Below are positions 52,126 to 61,059 of a stretch of DNA of 64,000 nt, one piece after another. Made by a program: the position numbers and the translations under genes. The notes under the pieces are model-generated. The model was given only the letters and a program-made list of their open reading frames with translations, was not told where the DNA came from and did no database searches. This DNA comes from Luteibacter rhizovicinus (GTDB lineage: Bacteria; Pseudomonadota; Gammaproteobacteria; Xanthomonadales; Rhodanobacteraceae): the NCBI RefSeq assembly GCF_004342265.1, contig NZ_SMCS01000008.1, positions 1 to 64,000 of the forward strand. The letters run 5' to 3'. Each line of letters begins with the position of its first letter. Positions within the stretch are counted from its first letter, which is position 1.

Positions 52126-52830
52126 ATGAATCAGGGGATTCTCGAAGCGACCGCTCCCGAGGCGGTCGCGGACGCGCAGCGCGTCGTATTGTTCGATTTC
52201 GACGGCGTCATCGTGCGCCACCAGACACTCGAACTCTTTATTCGCGAGCGCATCGCACGGGGCCGCTGGCGCCTGCTCACGGTGTTGCCGCTGATTCCGT
52301 TCGTGCCGTTGCTGTTGCCGTCTCCGGCGGGCAACCGGTTTCTCGCGCGGGTCTTCCTTCGTGTGGCGACCTTCGGTCGCAGCGAAGCCGTCTATCGCCG
52401 CCGCGCCGCCGAGTTCGGTCGCACCTACGCACGTCGCCCGGGTGTCTTCCTGCGCGATGCGGTCGCCACGATGCGTCGCCATGTCGATGCGGGCGATCGC
52501 GTGGTCATCGTGACGGGCAACGACCCTACCCTGATCGAGGCGATCCTCGACGAGGTCAGGCTTTCGGGCGTCGAGTTACTGACGTCGCGGACCCGCGGTG
52601 GCCTGTTCGGCATGCGGATGACCTTCCACAACGTGGGCAAGGCCAAGGTCGCGGCGCTGAAATCGGCCGGTGTGCCATTGCCCGCGGCTATCGCCTACAG
52701 CGATTCACTGTCCGACGTGCCGTTGCTGCGCGCTGCGGAAACGGCGTTCATCGTGAATCCGACGCCCAAGCTGGCGAGGAAGGCAGCGAAGGCGGTCGGC
52801 AAGTCGCTCGAAGTGGTGCACTGGTTCTGA
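52126..52830 (+). CDS. HAD-superfamily hydrolase (subfamily IB)
   Basis: A 234-residue phosphatase-like protein. Motif I is FDFDGVIV (Asp24, Asp26), motif II VIVTGND and motif IV SDSLSDVPLL, matching the HAD-IB group related to phosphoserine phosphatase. A hydrophobic stretch (LTVLPLIPFVPLLLPS) in the cap is typical. The substrate is unknown. It starts 4 bases after trpC; the longer frame from 52006 overlaps trpC and was rejected. Confidence 0.88.
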   Translation: MNQGILEATAPEAVADAQRVVLFDFDGVIVRHQTLELFIRERIARGRWRLLTVLPLIPFVPLLLPSPAGNRFLARVFLRVATFGRSEAVYRRRAAEFGRTYARRPGVFLRDAVATMRRHVDAGDRVVIVTGNDPTLIEAILDEVRLSGVELLTSRTRGGLFGMRMTFHNVGKAKVAALKSAGVPLPAAIAYSDSLSDVPLLRAAETAFIVNPTPKLARKAAKAVGKSLEVVHWF

Positions 52831-52847
52831 GTCGTTCCGTGTTCCTA

Positions 52848-53597
52848 CTACAGCTTCAGGGCATACGCGGATAGCTGATACAGACTGATACCGATAATCA
52901 GCACGCCTACCGCGCCCATCACGCCACGTGGTGGCAGGTGCTTGACCAGCCAGGCGGCGACCGGTGCCGCGATCACGCCGCCGGTCAGCAGGCCCGCCAC
53001 GATGGGCCAGTGCGGGATGCCGATGTGGAAGATCAGCGTTGCCGAAATGGCGACGGTCACCACGAATTCCGCGGCGTTGACCGAGCCAATGGTGGTCCGC
53101 ACCGCGCCCCCGCGGGCCAGCAGTGTCGACGTGGCGATCGGGCCCCAGCCGCCACCGCCGATGGCATCCAGCAGTCCCGCGAAGAAGCCGAGCCACCCTT
53201 TGTGGCGTACCCGGTGGTGCGAGACCGCGCGGCCGAAGGCGCGTAGCAGAACGACGATGCCAAGGATCAGAAGGTAGGCGTAGACGAAGGGTTTGAGGGC
53301 CTCGCCCGGCACACTGGCGAGGAACCAGGCACCGGCGATGCCGCCGATCACGCCGGGAATGGCCAGCCGCCGGAAGATCTTCCAGTCGACATTGCCGAAA
53401 AATGCATGGGAACCGCAGGAAACGCCCGTGGTGAAAACCTCGGCCGTGTGCACGGTCGCGCTCGCCACGGCCGGCGGAAGGCCGATCGAAAGCAATACGG
53501 CATTGGACACCAGCCCATAGGCCATGCCCAGCGCGCCGTCGACCAACTGGGCGAGCAGGCCGACGCCAACGAAGATGAGAAATTGGGTCCAGTCCAT
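52848..53597 (-). CDS. TauE/SafE family membrane transporter
   Basis: A 249-residue integral membrane protein with about seven to eight hydrophobic segments and the family repeats: VGLLAQLVDGALGMAYGLVS near the start and GLLDAIGGGGWGPIATSTLL at mid-chain. The TauE/SafE (UPF0721) family exports or takes up small anionic sulfur or organic acids; the substrate here is not deducible. Convergent with the HAD gene. Confidence 0.9.
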   Translation of the reverse strand: MDWTQFLIFVGVGLLAQLVDGALGMAYGLVSNAVLLSIGLPPAVASATVHTAEVFTTGVSCGSHAFFGNVDWKIFRRLAIPGVIGGIAGAWFLASVPGEALKPFVYAYLLILGIVVLLRAFGRAVSHHRVRHKGWLGFFAGLLDAIGGGGWGPIATSTLLARGGAVRTTIGSVNAAEFVVTVAISATLIFHIGIPHWPIVAGLLTGGVIAAPVAAWLVKHLPPRGVMGAVGVLIIGISLYQLSAYALKL

Positions 53598-53732
53598 AAG
53601 TGTCGCAACGATATTGAGAGCGCGGCACCAACATAAGCGAGAACGATGCGTACACGGGATGAAGGATGGCGCTTGCTTATGGCAAAGGCCCGCAGCTAGC
53701 TTAGACCAACCACAGGGAACGAACGGGCATAC

Positions 53733-54680
53733 ATGTATCTCCCCACATTGCGTGAACTCGCGCTAGGAAGTCGTCTCAAGGCACTAAGCGACCACTTCTA
53801 CCAGGCCGTCGACGAGGTTTACCGCGCGTGCGATGCCCGCATCGAATCGCGCTGGTTTCCCGTCCTGCGCCTGCTGCGCGACGCCGGTCCCAGCACGGTG
53901 ACCGACGTAGCCTCCGCGATTGGTCAGACGCATTCGGCCGTGAGCCAGCTTGCCGACCGTCTGGTCGAGGCCGGCATGGTCACGCGTCAGCGCGATCCCC
54001 AGGATGGGCGGCGCAGTGTGCTGGCTCTGACCGACGAGGCCGACCGCGCATTGGCGGCACTGGGTCCGGTCTGGCTGGCTATTCGCCGCGGTATCGTCGG
54101 TTCGCTGGGGCCGCAAGCGGCGGCTTTGCTCGAAGCGATCGATGGCTGCGAACAGACGCTGGCCAAGCGGCCACTGGTCTCATCCATTCTCGCTCACCGG
54201 CACGCGCTGGCCGAACTGGAGATCGAGGTCGTGCCGTTCGATCCGGCGTTGCGCGATCATTTCCGCCGCCTCAACCAGCAATGGCTCGAACGGCATTTCG
54301 CCGTCGAGGACCTGGATCGCGCGATGTTCGCCGACCCCGAAAACACCGTGCTGGCGCCGGGCGGTGCCATCTTCTTCGCGCTGTTCTCCGGCGAGGTCGT
54401 CGGTACTTGCGCGCTGCTGCGCGAATCCGAGGGCGTCTACGAGCTTTCGAAGATGGGCGTGGACGAGAACTACCGGGGCCTGGGAGCCGGCCGGAAACTG
54501 CTGGATGCGGCGATCGCCGAGTTCCGCCGTCTCAACGGACAGACACTGTTCCTGGAGTCCAACAGCGTGCTGCAACGCGCGCTGGGCATGTACGAACGCG
54601 CGGGCTTCGAACGCCAGGCGCAGGTACGCGCCGGCTCGCATTACGCGCGAGCCGACGTCTACATGATCTGGAAGGGCTGA
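53733..54680 (+). CDS. MarR-GNAT fusion protein
   Basis: A 315-residue two-domain protein: an N-terminal MarR-type winged HTH (VTDVASAIGQTHSAVSQLA; VTRQRDPQDGRRSVLALTD) and, from about residue 165, a GNAT acetyltransferase with the acetyl-CoA motif MGVDENYRGLGAGRKLLDAA. Such fusions are known; the acetylated target is usually unidentified. It may couple small-molecule sensing to acetylation or act as an autonomous transferase. Confidence 0.88.
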   Translation: MYLPTLRELALGSRLKALSDHFYQAVDEVYRACDARIESRWFPVLRLLRDAGPSTVTDVASAIGQTHSAVSQLADRLVEAGMVTRQRDPQDGRRSVLALTDEADRALAALGPVWLAIRRGIVGSLGPQAAALLEAIDGCEQTLAKRPLVSSILAHRHALAELEIEVVPFDPALRDHFRRLNQQWLERHFAVEDLDRAMFADPENTVLAPGGAIFFALFSGEVVGTCALLRESEGVYELSKMGVDENYRGLGAGRKLLDAAIAEFRRLNGQTLFLESNSVLQRALGMYERAGFERQAQVRAGSHYARADVYMIWKG

Positions 54681-54690
54681 CCGGGAGCGC

Positions 54691-55458
54691 TTAGCGGGTG
54701 CCGCGAACGACGATCGTCTTACCGGCGACGTCGATCATCCGCTCTTCTTCCAACTGCTTCAGGACGCGACCGACCATTTCGCGGGAGCAGCCCACGATAC
54801 GGCTGACTTCCTGACGGGAGATGCGGATCTGCGTGCCGTCCGGATGCGACATGGCGTCCGGCTCGGTGCAGAGATCGAGCAGGGTGCGGGACACCCGGTT
54901 CGTGACGTCCATGAACGCCATGCGGCTGACCTGACGCGAGGTGCGCAGCAGACGCTGGGTCAGCTGCGAACCGATAGCGAACAGCAGCTTCGGGCATTCG
55001 GCCGCCAGCGAGCCTTCCAGTAGCTGGAAAAGGCGCTCGTAGCTGATTTCCGCCATCTCGACGGCGGTTCGCGTACGCACCAGCGACTCGCGTTGCGCCT
55101 GTTCCACGAACAAGCCCATCTCCCCGATGAACTGCCCGCGGTTGATGTAGGCAAGGATCAGCTCACGGCCTTCCTCGTCCTCCGTGCACACGGCGAGAGA
55201 GCCCTCGACAACGTAGTAAAGGGTGTTCGCCGGGTCTCCGGGTCGGATGATTGCGGTCTTTCCGGGATAGCGCCGGCGATGACAGGCCTCGAGAAAACGC
55301 TCCATCGATGCGGGATCGGGAGCGAAGCCCAGAGGTGCCTGTGATCGTTCGAACGCCTGTTGCAGCAGATATTTAAGTTGAGCCACAGCTGATTCCGTCA
55401 TCCGAATGGGGGGTGGCGGCCCCTTCGATGGGCCGGTCGAGTGACCGGTAGCATCCAT
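54691..55458 (-). CDS. clp: CRP/Clp-family global transcription regulator
   Basis: A 255-residue CRP-family protein: cyclic-nucleotide-binding fold (RPGDPANTLYYVVEGSLAV; FIGEMGLFVEQ), dimer helix, and HTH ISRQEVSRIVGCSREMVGRV. The C-terminal half closely follows Xanthomonas Clp, which binds c-di-GMP rather than cAMP and controls exoenzymes and type II secretion genes, so it might regulate the Gsp operon here (inference). The start at 55458 includes a Pro-rich lead; ATG 55401 (MTESAVAQ) is an alternative that gives a family-typical length. No clear ribosome site decides. Confidence 0.92.
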   Translation of the reverse strand: MDATGHSTGPSKGPPPPIRMTESAVAQLKYLLQQAFERSQAPLGFAPDPASMERFLEACHRRRYPGKTAIIRPGDPANTLYYVVEGSLAVCTEDEEGRELILAYINRGQFIGEMGLFVEQAQRESLVRTRTAVEMAEISYERLFQLLEGSLAAECPKLLFAIGSQLTQRLLRTSRQVSRMAFMDVTNRVSRTLLDLCTEPDAMSHPDGTQIRISRQEVSRIVGCSREMVGRVLKQLEEERMIDVAGKTIVVRGTR

Positions 55459-55702
55459 CCGCCACGTCCATCGAGGATTATTGCAGAGTTAGGGCAATCA
55501 ATGATGTCTGAGCCTGCTTGTTCAAATTTCGAGCATCTTGCCCCATAATTTCCCCCCTTCGGACGGCGGCCCCCTCGGGTCGCGAGCCGGTAACACGAGT
55601 CGCGGACACTTAAAGCGTTCGACGCCTCTATCCATCTTGCGGGGACCCATGTAGCTAACCCGCGTCTACTGCTGGCCGCCATCGCGGCCTCGGAGAGCCG
55701 CT

Positions 55703-56488
55703 GTGGTTAAACCGCTTCCTCGCCTTCGCCTGCAGGGTTTCAACAACCTGACCAAGGCCCTGAGCTTCAACATCTACGACATCTGCTACGCCGTCTCGGA
55801 GCAGCAGCGTCAGAACTACATCGAATACATCGACGAGCAGTATGACGCCGATCGCCTGACCCAGATACTGACGGACGTCGCCGAGATCATCGGCGCGAAC
55901 ATCCTCAATATCGCACGTCAGGACTACGATCCGCAGGGTGCGTCGGTCACCATCCTCATTTCCGAGGAGCCGGTGGTCGAAAAGCTCGGCCGCGATACCA
56001 TCTCGGGCGCCGTCGTGGCGCACATGGACAAGAGCCACATCACCGTCCATACCTACCCGGAAACGCACCCGCACAACGGTATCGCCACCTTCCGCGCGGA
56101 CATCGATGTAGCCACCTGTGGCGTCATTTCGCCGCTGAAGGCCCTGAATTATCTGATCGACAGCTTCGAGTCGGACATCGTCATCGCCGACTACCGGGTC
56201 CGCGGGTTCACGCGCGACGTGAAGGGCAAGAAGCACTTCATCGATCACAAGATCAATTCGGTGCAGGACTACCTGGCCAAGCACATCCGTCAGAAGTACG
56301 AGATGTTCGACGTGAACGTCTACCAGGAAAACATCTTCCACACGAAGATGCACATCAAGGACTTCGACCTCGACACCTACCTGTTCGAGGCCCAGGCCGA
56401 CGATCTCTCGTTCAAGGAGCGTCAGCGCATCGAATCGCTGCTGCGCCGGGAAATCGAAGAACTGTTCCACGGCCGCAACCTGATGTAA
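55703..56488 (+). CDS. speD: S-adenosylmethionine decarboxylase proenzyme
   Basis: A 261-residue proenzyme of the E. coli class. Self-cleavage before Ser111 in [17 protein letters not shown] would generate the pyruvoyl cofactor. Also visible are [24 protein letters not shown] and RGFTRDVKG. It supplies decarboxylated AdoMet for spermidine. It begins with GTG at 55703, supported by GGAGAG at 55691-55696 and by the family N-terminus; there is no upstream in-frame ATG. It is divergent from clp and has its own terminator. Confidence 0.96.
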   Translation: MVKPLPRLRLQGFNNLTKALSFNIYDICYAVSEQQRQNYIEYIDEQYDADRLTQILTDVAEIIGANILNIARQDYDPQGASVTILISEEPVVEKLGRDTISGAVVAHMDKSHITVHTYPETHPHNGIATFRADIDVATCGVISPLKALNYLIDSFESDIVIADYRVRGFTRDVKGKKHFIDHKINSVQDYLAKHIRQKYEMFDVNVYQENIFHTKMHIKDFDLDTYLFEAQADDLSFKERQRIESLLRREIEELFHGRNLM

Positions 56489-56495
56489 TCGCCTG

Positions 56496-56522
56496 GAAAG
56501 CCCCGCCGAAAGCGGGGCTTTC
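56496..56522 (+). terminator. Intrinsic terminator after speD
   Basis: GAAAGCCCCGC (56496-56506) and GCGGGGCTTTC (56512-56522) form perfect 11-bp arms around a CGAAA loop, 7 bases after the speD stop. The T-containing 3' arm is short, but the stem is very stable. Confidence 0.85.
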
Positions 56523-56575
56523 GCGTTATGGGACCACTGCAGGGTTTCATCTACGCTTCCTGACGGAGCCGGCTC

Positions 56576-56613
56576 GGTGGGGGCGCGCCTGCGCGCGAAA
56601 AGCCAACGGAGCG
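56576..56613. repeat. REP-like element in the speD-coq7 gap
   Basis: The stretch GGTGGGGGCGCGCCTGCGCG followed by CGAAAAGCC is a typical Xanthomonadales-type REP core (GCGCGC...GCGCGC). The 226-base gap between convergent speD and coq7 otherwise holds the speD terminator and no recognisable gene. Confidence 0.5.
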
Positions 56614-56714
56614 GTGAAAGCGGACACTGCCTAAGACGAGCCGCGCAGCGGCGGCCGAGGGCCTCCTCTCGTCATAATGAAGCGCTCTTAATAGCACCCG
56701 ATGTGTCGACGAGG

Positions 56715-57356
56715 TCAGATCCGGTAAGCGACCGCCTTCATCACGGCCGAGGCGGCGTGCATCACGCCGGGAATCGGCCAGGGCAGGTCGACACCGCCGC
56801 GTGCCTGGGCGCTTTCGGCATGACGAATCTCGTCGGTCTGCATCTGTCGCAGGATCGCCCGCGAGCGTTCGTCTTCGGCGGGAAGGCGCTCCAGATGCTC
56901 GGCCAGATGCGCCTCCACCTGGCGTTCCGTTTCCACGACGAAGCCCAGGCTGATCGGGTCGCCGACGGCCGCCGCCGCCACGCCGATGGCGTAGCTGCCG
57001 GCATACCAGAGCGGGTTCAGCAGGCTGGGGCGGCTGTCGAGCTGCTTCAGCCGCTCGGCGCACCAGGCCAGATGATCGGTTTCCTCGGCCGCCGCATGCA
57101 TCAGGTGCTCGCGGGTCTCCGGCGTGCGCGCCAGCGCGGCCTGGCCGACATAGAGGGCTTGTGCGCAGACCTCGCCCACATGGTTGATTCGCATCAGTCC
57201 CGCGGCATGCCGGCGATCCGCGTCGTTCATATCGACATCCGCCACCGCGTCGCCGGGCGAGCGGCGCCCCGCCTCCGGCGAGCCCGCAACCGCTTCCATC
57301 GCACGTTCGATACCGGAAAGCAGTCGGTCGAGGGGGCTCAGGGTGCGGACGGTCAT
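56715..57356 (-). CDS. coq7: Demethoxyubiquinone hydroxylase Coq7
   Basis: A 213-residue diiron monooxygenase. Ligand motifs: [26 protein letters not shown] (ExxH), VVETERQVE and [11 protein letters not shown] (ExxH). It hydroxylates the ubiquinone ring in a late biosynthetic step at the membrane. The start at 57356 (MTVRTL) overlaps the stop of the upstream iron-sulfur gene by 4 bases; the frame open to 58010 lies antisense to and within that gene and was rejected. Confidence 0.95.
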   Translation of the reverse strand: MTVRTLSPLDRLLSGIERAMEAVAGSPEAGRRSPGDAVADVDMNDADRRHAAGLMRINHVGEVCAQALYVGQAALARTPETREHLMHAAAEETDHLAWCAERLKQLDSRPSLLNPLWYAGSYAIGVAAAAVGDPISLGFVVETERQVEAHLAEHLERLPAEDERSRAILRQMQTDEIRHAESAQARGGVDLPWPIPGVMHAASAVMKAVAYRI

Positions 57357-58585
57357 GGGGACTCCAGTTGTTCGGCGAGCAGGATAAGCGGATGCAGATC
57401 GGGTATGGCGGTTTCCGGGGTCATGCCCGCCGCCAGGTGCAGGCGGCAGCCCACATTTGACGACAGCAACCGTGAGGTCGCCAACGCGGTCACTTGTCGC
57501 AGCTTCATGTCGCGCAATGTCGCGGCGCGTTCGGGGAATTCGAGCATATGCGTGCCGGCCGCGCCGCAACAGGTCGGCTGGGCGGGCAGGGTGGCGACGT
57601 CCAGGCCGGAAATGCGGGCAAGAAGACGGCGCAGGTCGGCATCGCTGCGGGCGATGTTGGTCTGGGTGCAGGGTATGTGCAGCGCCACGCGCTCGGTCAG
57701 CGGCCGGAACGTCAGATCGTCGGCGTGCCGGGCGAGCAGCGATATGACGTCCTGGGCGACCCCGCCCGGGAGGGCCCGGCGAAGCGTCGAAAGACAGCCG
57801 GGTGTCGCCGTGACGAGCGTGGTGGCGCCGGATGCCACATAAGCCCGCCGCACCGCCTCCGCCGAGGTCTCGGCGCCAGCGGCGATTCCGCCATGCGCAT
57901 CCATCGCCCCACAACAAAAAGCGGGCAACGCGGAAACCGTGAACCCGGCCGCGACCAGAAGCCGCTGGGCGGCCACCTGAGCGGCCGCATCCTCGACACT
58001 GGCGACACACCCGGGAAACAACGCCACATGCCCACGGGCAGGAGCCTGCTCCTGTAGGAGTGCACTGGGGCGCGATCCCTGCGAAGCGAAAGGCTCAGAA
58101 CCTCCCCTCACCACGTTCCTGCGAGGAAGCATCCCCAGAGCGACCCGCCAGGGCGATCGGGCTGGAAGCCACCCGCCCATCCGCGCCAGCCCCCGACGAA
58201 CCGTCCCGATAAGTGCGACGGCACGCAACCCGCGATACAATGCCGGGCGCTTCAGTACACCGATAAGCGTATCCGGACGTTCCTGCGAGGGGCCCAGCAG
58301 CGCGCGCGTCTCCACGAGCAGTTCGCCGTATTCGACCTTCGCGGGGCAGACTTTCTCGCAACTCATGCAGCCGAGACAGTGGTCCAGATGCAGGCGCAGC
58401 GCCGGTGTGGCGCTTACCGTACCCTTCGCGAGCGCGGCGGCCATGGCTATCCGGCCCCGCGGCGACTCGGCTTCCTGTGCATCCAGCAGGTAGGTGGGGC
58501 ACTGGGGCAGGCACAGTCCGCACATGACGCACTGGTCCGCGAGAGCAAGAATGTTTCCGCGGTTGTCGACAGGCATAAAAGTCAT
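57353..58585 (-). CDS. glcF: Glycolate oxidase iron-sulfur subunit GlcF-like protein
   Basis: A 410-residue protein with two [4Fe-4S] motifs at the N-terminus ([14 protein letters not shown] and [13 protein letters not shown]) and two CCG-type motifs ([22 protein letters not shown]) typical of GlcF/heterodisulfide reductase-like proteins. It would pass electrons from a flavoprotein to quinone; glcD and glcE are not nearby. A REP-like element sits in frame between residues about 160-180. Start alternatives are ATG 58585 and ATG 58576; neither has a clear ribosome site. Overlaps coq7 by 4 bases. Confidence 0.88.
   Translation of the reverse strand: MTFMPVDNRGNILALADQCVMCGLCLPQCPTYLLDAQEAESPRGRIAMAAALAKGTVSATPALRLHLDHCLGCMSCEKVCPAKVEYGELLVETRALLGPSQERPDTLIGVLKRPALYRGLRAVALIGTVRRGLARMGGWLPARSPWRVALGMLPRRNVVRGGSEPFASQGSRPSALLQEQAPARGHVALFPGCVASVEDAAAQVAAQRLLVAAGFTVSALPAFCCGAMDAHGGIAAGAETSAEAVRRAYVASGATTLVTATPGCLSTLRRALPGGVAQDVISLLARHADDLTFRPLTERVALHIPCTQTNIARSDADLRRLLARISGLDVATLPAQPTCCGAAGTHMLEFPERAATLRDMKLRQVTALATSRLLSSNVGCRLHLAAGMTPETAIPDLHPLILLAEQLESP
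58042..58095. repeat. REP-like element inside the glcF coding region
   Basis: GAGCCTGCTCCTGTAGGAGT followed by GCACTGGGGCGCGATCCCTGC and GAAGCGAAAGG has the full layout of REP sequences seen in intergenic regions of Xanthomonadales and pseudomonads. In the minus-strand reading frame of glcF it encodes a linker ([18 protein letters not shown]) without a stop. Confidence 0.65.
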
Positions 58586-58715
58586 GTTATCATCGTCGGC
58601 CCAAAGCTCACCGATCGGTGGGCTTGCGTGATGAGGGAAAGTTCAGCTATTCTCTCGCGCCTTTGATTCACCGATTTCGTGTTCCGCCCCACGGCGGCAG
58701 ACTAGGTATTCCGAA

Positions 58716-59144
58716 ATGAAAACGTTCAGCGCCAAGCCTGAAAGCGTCAAGCGCGATTGGTTCGTGGTAGATGCCACGAATAAGACCCTCGGCCGTCTGT
58801 CGACCGAGATCGCGCGTCGCCTTCGCGGCAAGCATAAGCCGGAGTTCACCCCGCACGTCGATACCGGCGATTACATCGTCGTGGTCAACGCCGAGAAGGT
58901 GGCCGTCACCGGCGCCAAGCTGGACGACAAGAAGTACCACCGCTTCACCGGCTACGTCGGCAACCTGAAGACCACGAGTCTCAAGGACCTGCTGGCAACG
59001 CACCCGGAGCGCGTGATTGAAATCGCCGTTAAGGGCATGCTTCCGAAGAACCCGCTGGGCCGTGCGATGTATCGCAAGCTCAAGGTGTACGGCGGCTCCG
59101 AGCATCCGCATACCGCACAGCAGCCGCAGGCGCTGGAACTCTAA
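58716..59144 (+). CDS. rplM: 50S ribosomal protein L13
   Basis: A 142-residue protein, exactly the E. coli length. Family blocks: [31 protein letters not shown]-type [23 protein letters not shown]-type [11 protein letters not shown], and [19 protein letters not shown]. It is an early assembly protein of the large subunit. It leads the rplM-rpsI operon, with 9 bases to rpsI, and is divergent from glcF across 130 bases, where the ribosomal promoter must lie. Confidence 0.98.
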   Translation: MKTFSAKPESVKRDWFVVDATNKTLGRLSTEIARRLRGKHKPEFTPHVDTGDYIVVVNAEKVAVTGAKLDDKKYHRFTGYVGNLKTTSLKDLLATHPERVIEIAVKGMLPKNPLGRAMYRKLKVYGGSEHPHTAQQPQALEL

Positions 59145-59153
59145 GGAATCATG

Positions 59154-59546
59154 ATGGCGACTCAGCAGAATTACGGCACCGGCCGTCGCAAGACCTCCGC
59201 CGCCCGCGTGTTCCTCCGCAAGGGCACCGGTGGCATCGTGGTCAACGGCAAGCCTCTCGACCAGTTCTTTGGCCGCGAGACCTCGCGCATGATCGTGCGC
59301 CAGCCGCTCGAACTGACCGAGAACACCGAGAAGTTCGACATCATGGTGACGGTCGCCGGTGGCGGCATTACGGGCCAGGCCGGCGCCATTCGCCTCGGCA
59401 TCTCCCGCGCGCTCGTCGAATACGACGAATCGCTGAAGTCGCCGCTGCGCAAGGCTGGTTTCATGACCCGCGACGCCCGCGAAGTCGAGCGTAAGAAGGT
59501 CGGTCTCCACAAAGCCCGCCGCGCGACGCAGTTCTCGAAGCGTTAA
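59154..59546 (+). CDS. rpsI: 30S ribosomal protein S9
   Basis: A 130-residue protein, the same length as E. coli S9. Blocks: [38 protein letters not shown], and the tail [11 protein letters not shown] that reaches the P-site tRNA. ATG 59154 is preferred over ATG 59151 because AAGGA (59143-59147) is then 6 bases away and the N-terminus [10 protein letters not shown] aligns with the family. Co-transcribed with rplM. Confidence 0.98.
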   Translation: MATQQNYGTGRRKTSAARVFLRKGTGGIVVNGKPLDQFFGRETSRMIVRQPLELTENTEKFDIMVTVAGGGITGQAGAIRLGISRALVEYDESLKSPLRKAGFMTRDAREVERKKVGLHKARRATQFSKR

Positions 59547-59615
59547 TCTCTGTTTTAGGGCCAGCGCTTCAAGGTTCGGCGCTCCAAGGTCAGAGCGCGC
59601 CGATTCCCGGTTTAT

Positions 59616-59689
59616 TGGGAGATCGTCTAACGGTAGGACAACAGACTCTGACTCTGTTTATCTAGGTTCGAATCCTAGTCTCCCAGCCA
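59616..59689 (+). tRNA. tRNA-Gln (anticodon CTG)
   Basis: A 74-base cloverleaf: acceptor TGGGAGA (59616-59622) pairs with TCTCCCA (59679-59685), discriminator G and encoded CCA (59687-59689). The anticodon stem ACAGA/TCTGT encloses CTCTGAC with anticodon CTG at 59648-59650. The T-arm TAGG-TTCGAAT-CCTA is perfect. The unpaired-type first base T and anticodon fit tRNA-Gln. An intrinsic terminator follows. Confidence 0.95.
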
Positions 59690-59694
59690 AACAC

Positions 59695-59723
59695 AAAAAA
59701 CCCGCCCTCGTGGCGGGTTTTTT
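59695..59723 (+). terminator. Intrinsic terminator after tRNA-Gln
   Basis: A6 (59695-59700), stem CCCGCC (59701-59706) / GGCGGG (59712-59717) with CTCGT loop, then T6 (59718-59723). It marks the end of the ribosomal/tRNA block and the start of the accessory region. Confidence 0.92.
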
Positions 59724-59748
59724 GTTTCTGGCGATCCATTAGGGCGAT

Positions 59749-59896
59749 ATGTCGATAAAAGAGCACTTTATCGACATGTTCCAGTGAGATGTCGACGCCA
59801 TCGACATCTCGATTGAACATGTCGATTATTTCATTGATTTTCGACATATAGAGGCTTAATGTCGACGCGAACGACATATCGATGCCGATATGTCGA
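59749..59896. promoter_or_regulatory. Nine alternating ATGTCGA half-sites in two 70-bp repeats (fic operator array)
   Basis: ATGTCGA or its complement TCGACAT occurs at 59749, 59771, 59789, 59801, 59819, 59841, 59859, 59871 (one mismatch) and 59890, strictly alternating in orientation. Spacings are 22, 18, 12, 18, then 22, 18, 12, 19, so two diverged 70-bp units (59749-59818 and 59819-59889) each hold four half-sites. Perfect dyads include 11-bp arms at 59749-59777, 10-bp arms at 59786-59810 and 10-bp arms at 59872-59895. The last half-site covers the fic ATG. It is very likely a multi-site operator for the fic gene. Confidence 0.85.
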
Positions 59897-61059
59897 TGCA
59901 GAAGCGATCCCTGACCATGGCCTTTGATCCCAGCAAGCCATTCAACGACCTGCCGGCATTGCCGCCAATGACCGATATCGAGAGTAAGCCGATACTCAAA
60001 GCGTGCATCGCGGCGCGAGCGGCATTGGCAGAGCTGAAGAGCGCCGGAGACCTGATCCCCAATCAGGCCGTGCTGATCAATACCATTCCATTGCTTGAAG
60101 CCCAGGCAAGTAGCGAAATCGAAAACATCGTTACGACCAGTGATGAGCTCTTTCGTTTCGCCCAGCTCGAAAGTCAGGCGGCCGATCCTGCGACCAAAGA
60201 GGCTCTGCGGTATCGCGGTGCTCTGTACGACGGATTCCATTCATTGGCGGATCGTCCGCTTGGAACGAACACGGCGGTTCTGATTTGCTCCCGGATCAAG
60301 CACAAGGACATGTGGATACGCCGGGTGCCTGGCGTCGCGTTAGCAAACGCAGCCAGCGGCGACGTCATCTATACACCGCCAGAAGGCGAGGCGTTACTCA
60401 TGGACAAGCTGTCGAACTGGGAGCGCTTCATCCACGAGGCCGAGGACATCGATCCGGTCATCCGTATGGCCGTGGCGCACTACCAGTTCGAGGCCATCCA
60501 TCCTTTCGCGGATGGAAATGGACGCACAGGTCGCGTGCTCAATCTATTGATACTGATCGAGCAGGGCCTTCTCGACCTTCCCGTCCTCTACTTGTCGCGT
60601 TACATCCTTCGGCATCGCGCAGAGTATTACCGAAGGCTTCTGGCCGTAACCGCCGAGGGAGCGTGGGAAGAGTGGATTGCTTTCATGCTGGCCGCTATCA
60701 CTGAAACCGCTCGTTGGACAACGGCAAAGATCCAGGCTATCCAGCAACTACAGGCGGCGGCGGTGACCTTCGTCAAAGCGCGCGCTAACAAGCTTTACTC
60801 GCGTGAACTGGTCGACATGCTGTTCGTACAACCCTATGCGCGTATCCAGAATCTCACCGAGGCGGGAATCGCCAAGCGCCAGACCGCATCGGTATATCTC
60901 AAGCAGCTCACCGAGATCGGGATGCTGAGCGAGACCAGGATCGGGCGGGAAAAGGTATTCACCCATCCGAACTTCATTCGCCTGCTCACCAGCGACGATC
61001 ATCCCGTGCTGCCTTATGGGAATACGACACCGCCCGTGGTTACGCGATCACGCAACTAA
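59890..61059 (+). CDS. Fic-family adenylyltransferase (class II)
   Basis: A 389-residue Fic protein. The active site [12 protein letters not shown] begins at His204. An inhibitory helix motif of the (S/T)xxxE(G/N) type is seen upstream as S74-S-E-I-E78-N79, which places it in class II, where the inhibitory segment is N-terminal in the same chain. The C-terminal about 90 residues form a winged-helix-like domain ([20 protein letters not shown]), which could bind the upstream half-sites. It transfers AMP to a target hydroxyl in the cytoplasm. Start at 59890 (overlapping an operator half-site) or ATG 59917 (MAFDPSKPF) are both possible. Confidence 0.92.
   Translation: MSMQKRSLTMAFDPSKPFNDLPALPPMTDIESKPILKACIAARAALAELKSAGDLIPNQAVLINTIPLLEAQASSEIENIVTTSDELFRFAQLESQAADPATKEALRYRGALYDGFHSLADRPLGTNTAVLICSRIKHKDMWIRRVPGVALANAASGDVIYTPPEGEALLMDKLSNWERFIHEAEDIDPVIRMAVAHYQFEAIHPFADGNGRTGRVLNLLILIEQGLLDLPVLYLSRYILRHRAEYYRRLLAVTAEGAWEEWIAFMLAAITETARWTTAKIQAIQQLQAAAVTFVKARANKLYSRELVDMLFVQPYARIQNLTEAGIAKRQTASVYLKQLTEIGMLSETRIGREKVFTHPNFIRLLTSDDHPVLPYGNTTPPVVTRSRN

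Noticed and set aside
56715-58010. Extension of coq7 upstream to 58010
   Set aside because: The added residues overlap the glcF gene in another frame and are not Coq7-like; the overlap-coupled ATG at 57356 fits the family length.
59749-59896. CRISPR-like or origin-like iterons
   Set aside because: Half-sites alternate in orientation with variable spacing and end on the fic start codon, which suits an operator better than iterons or CRISPR repeats.
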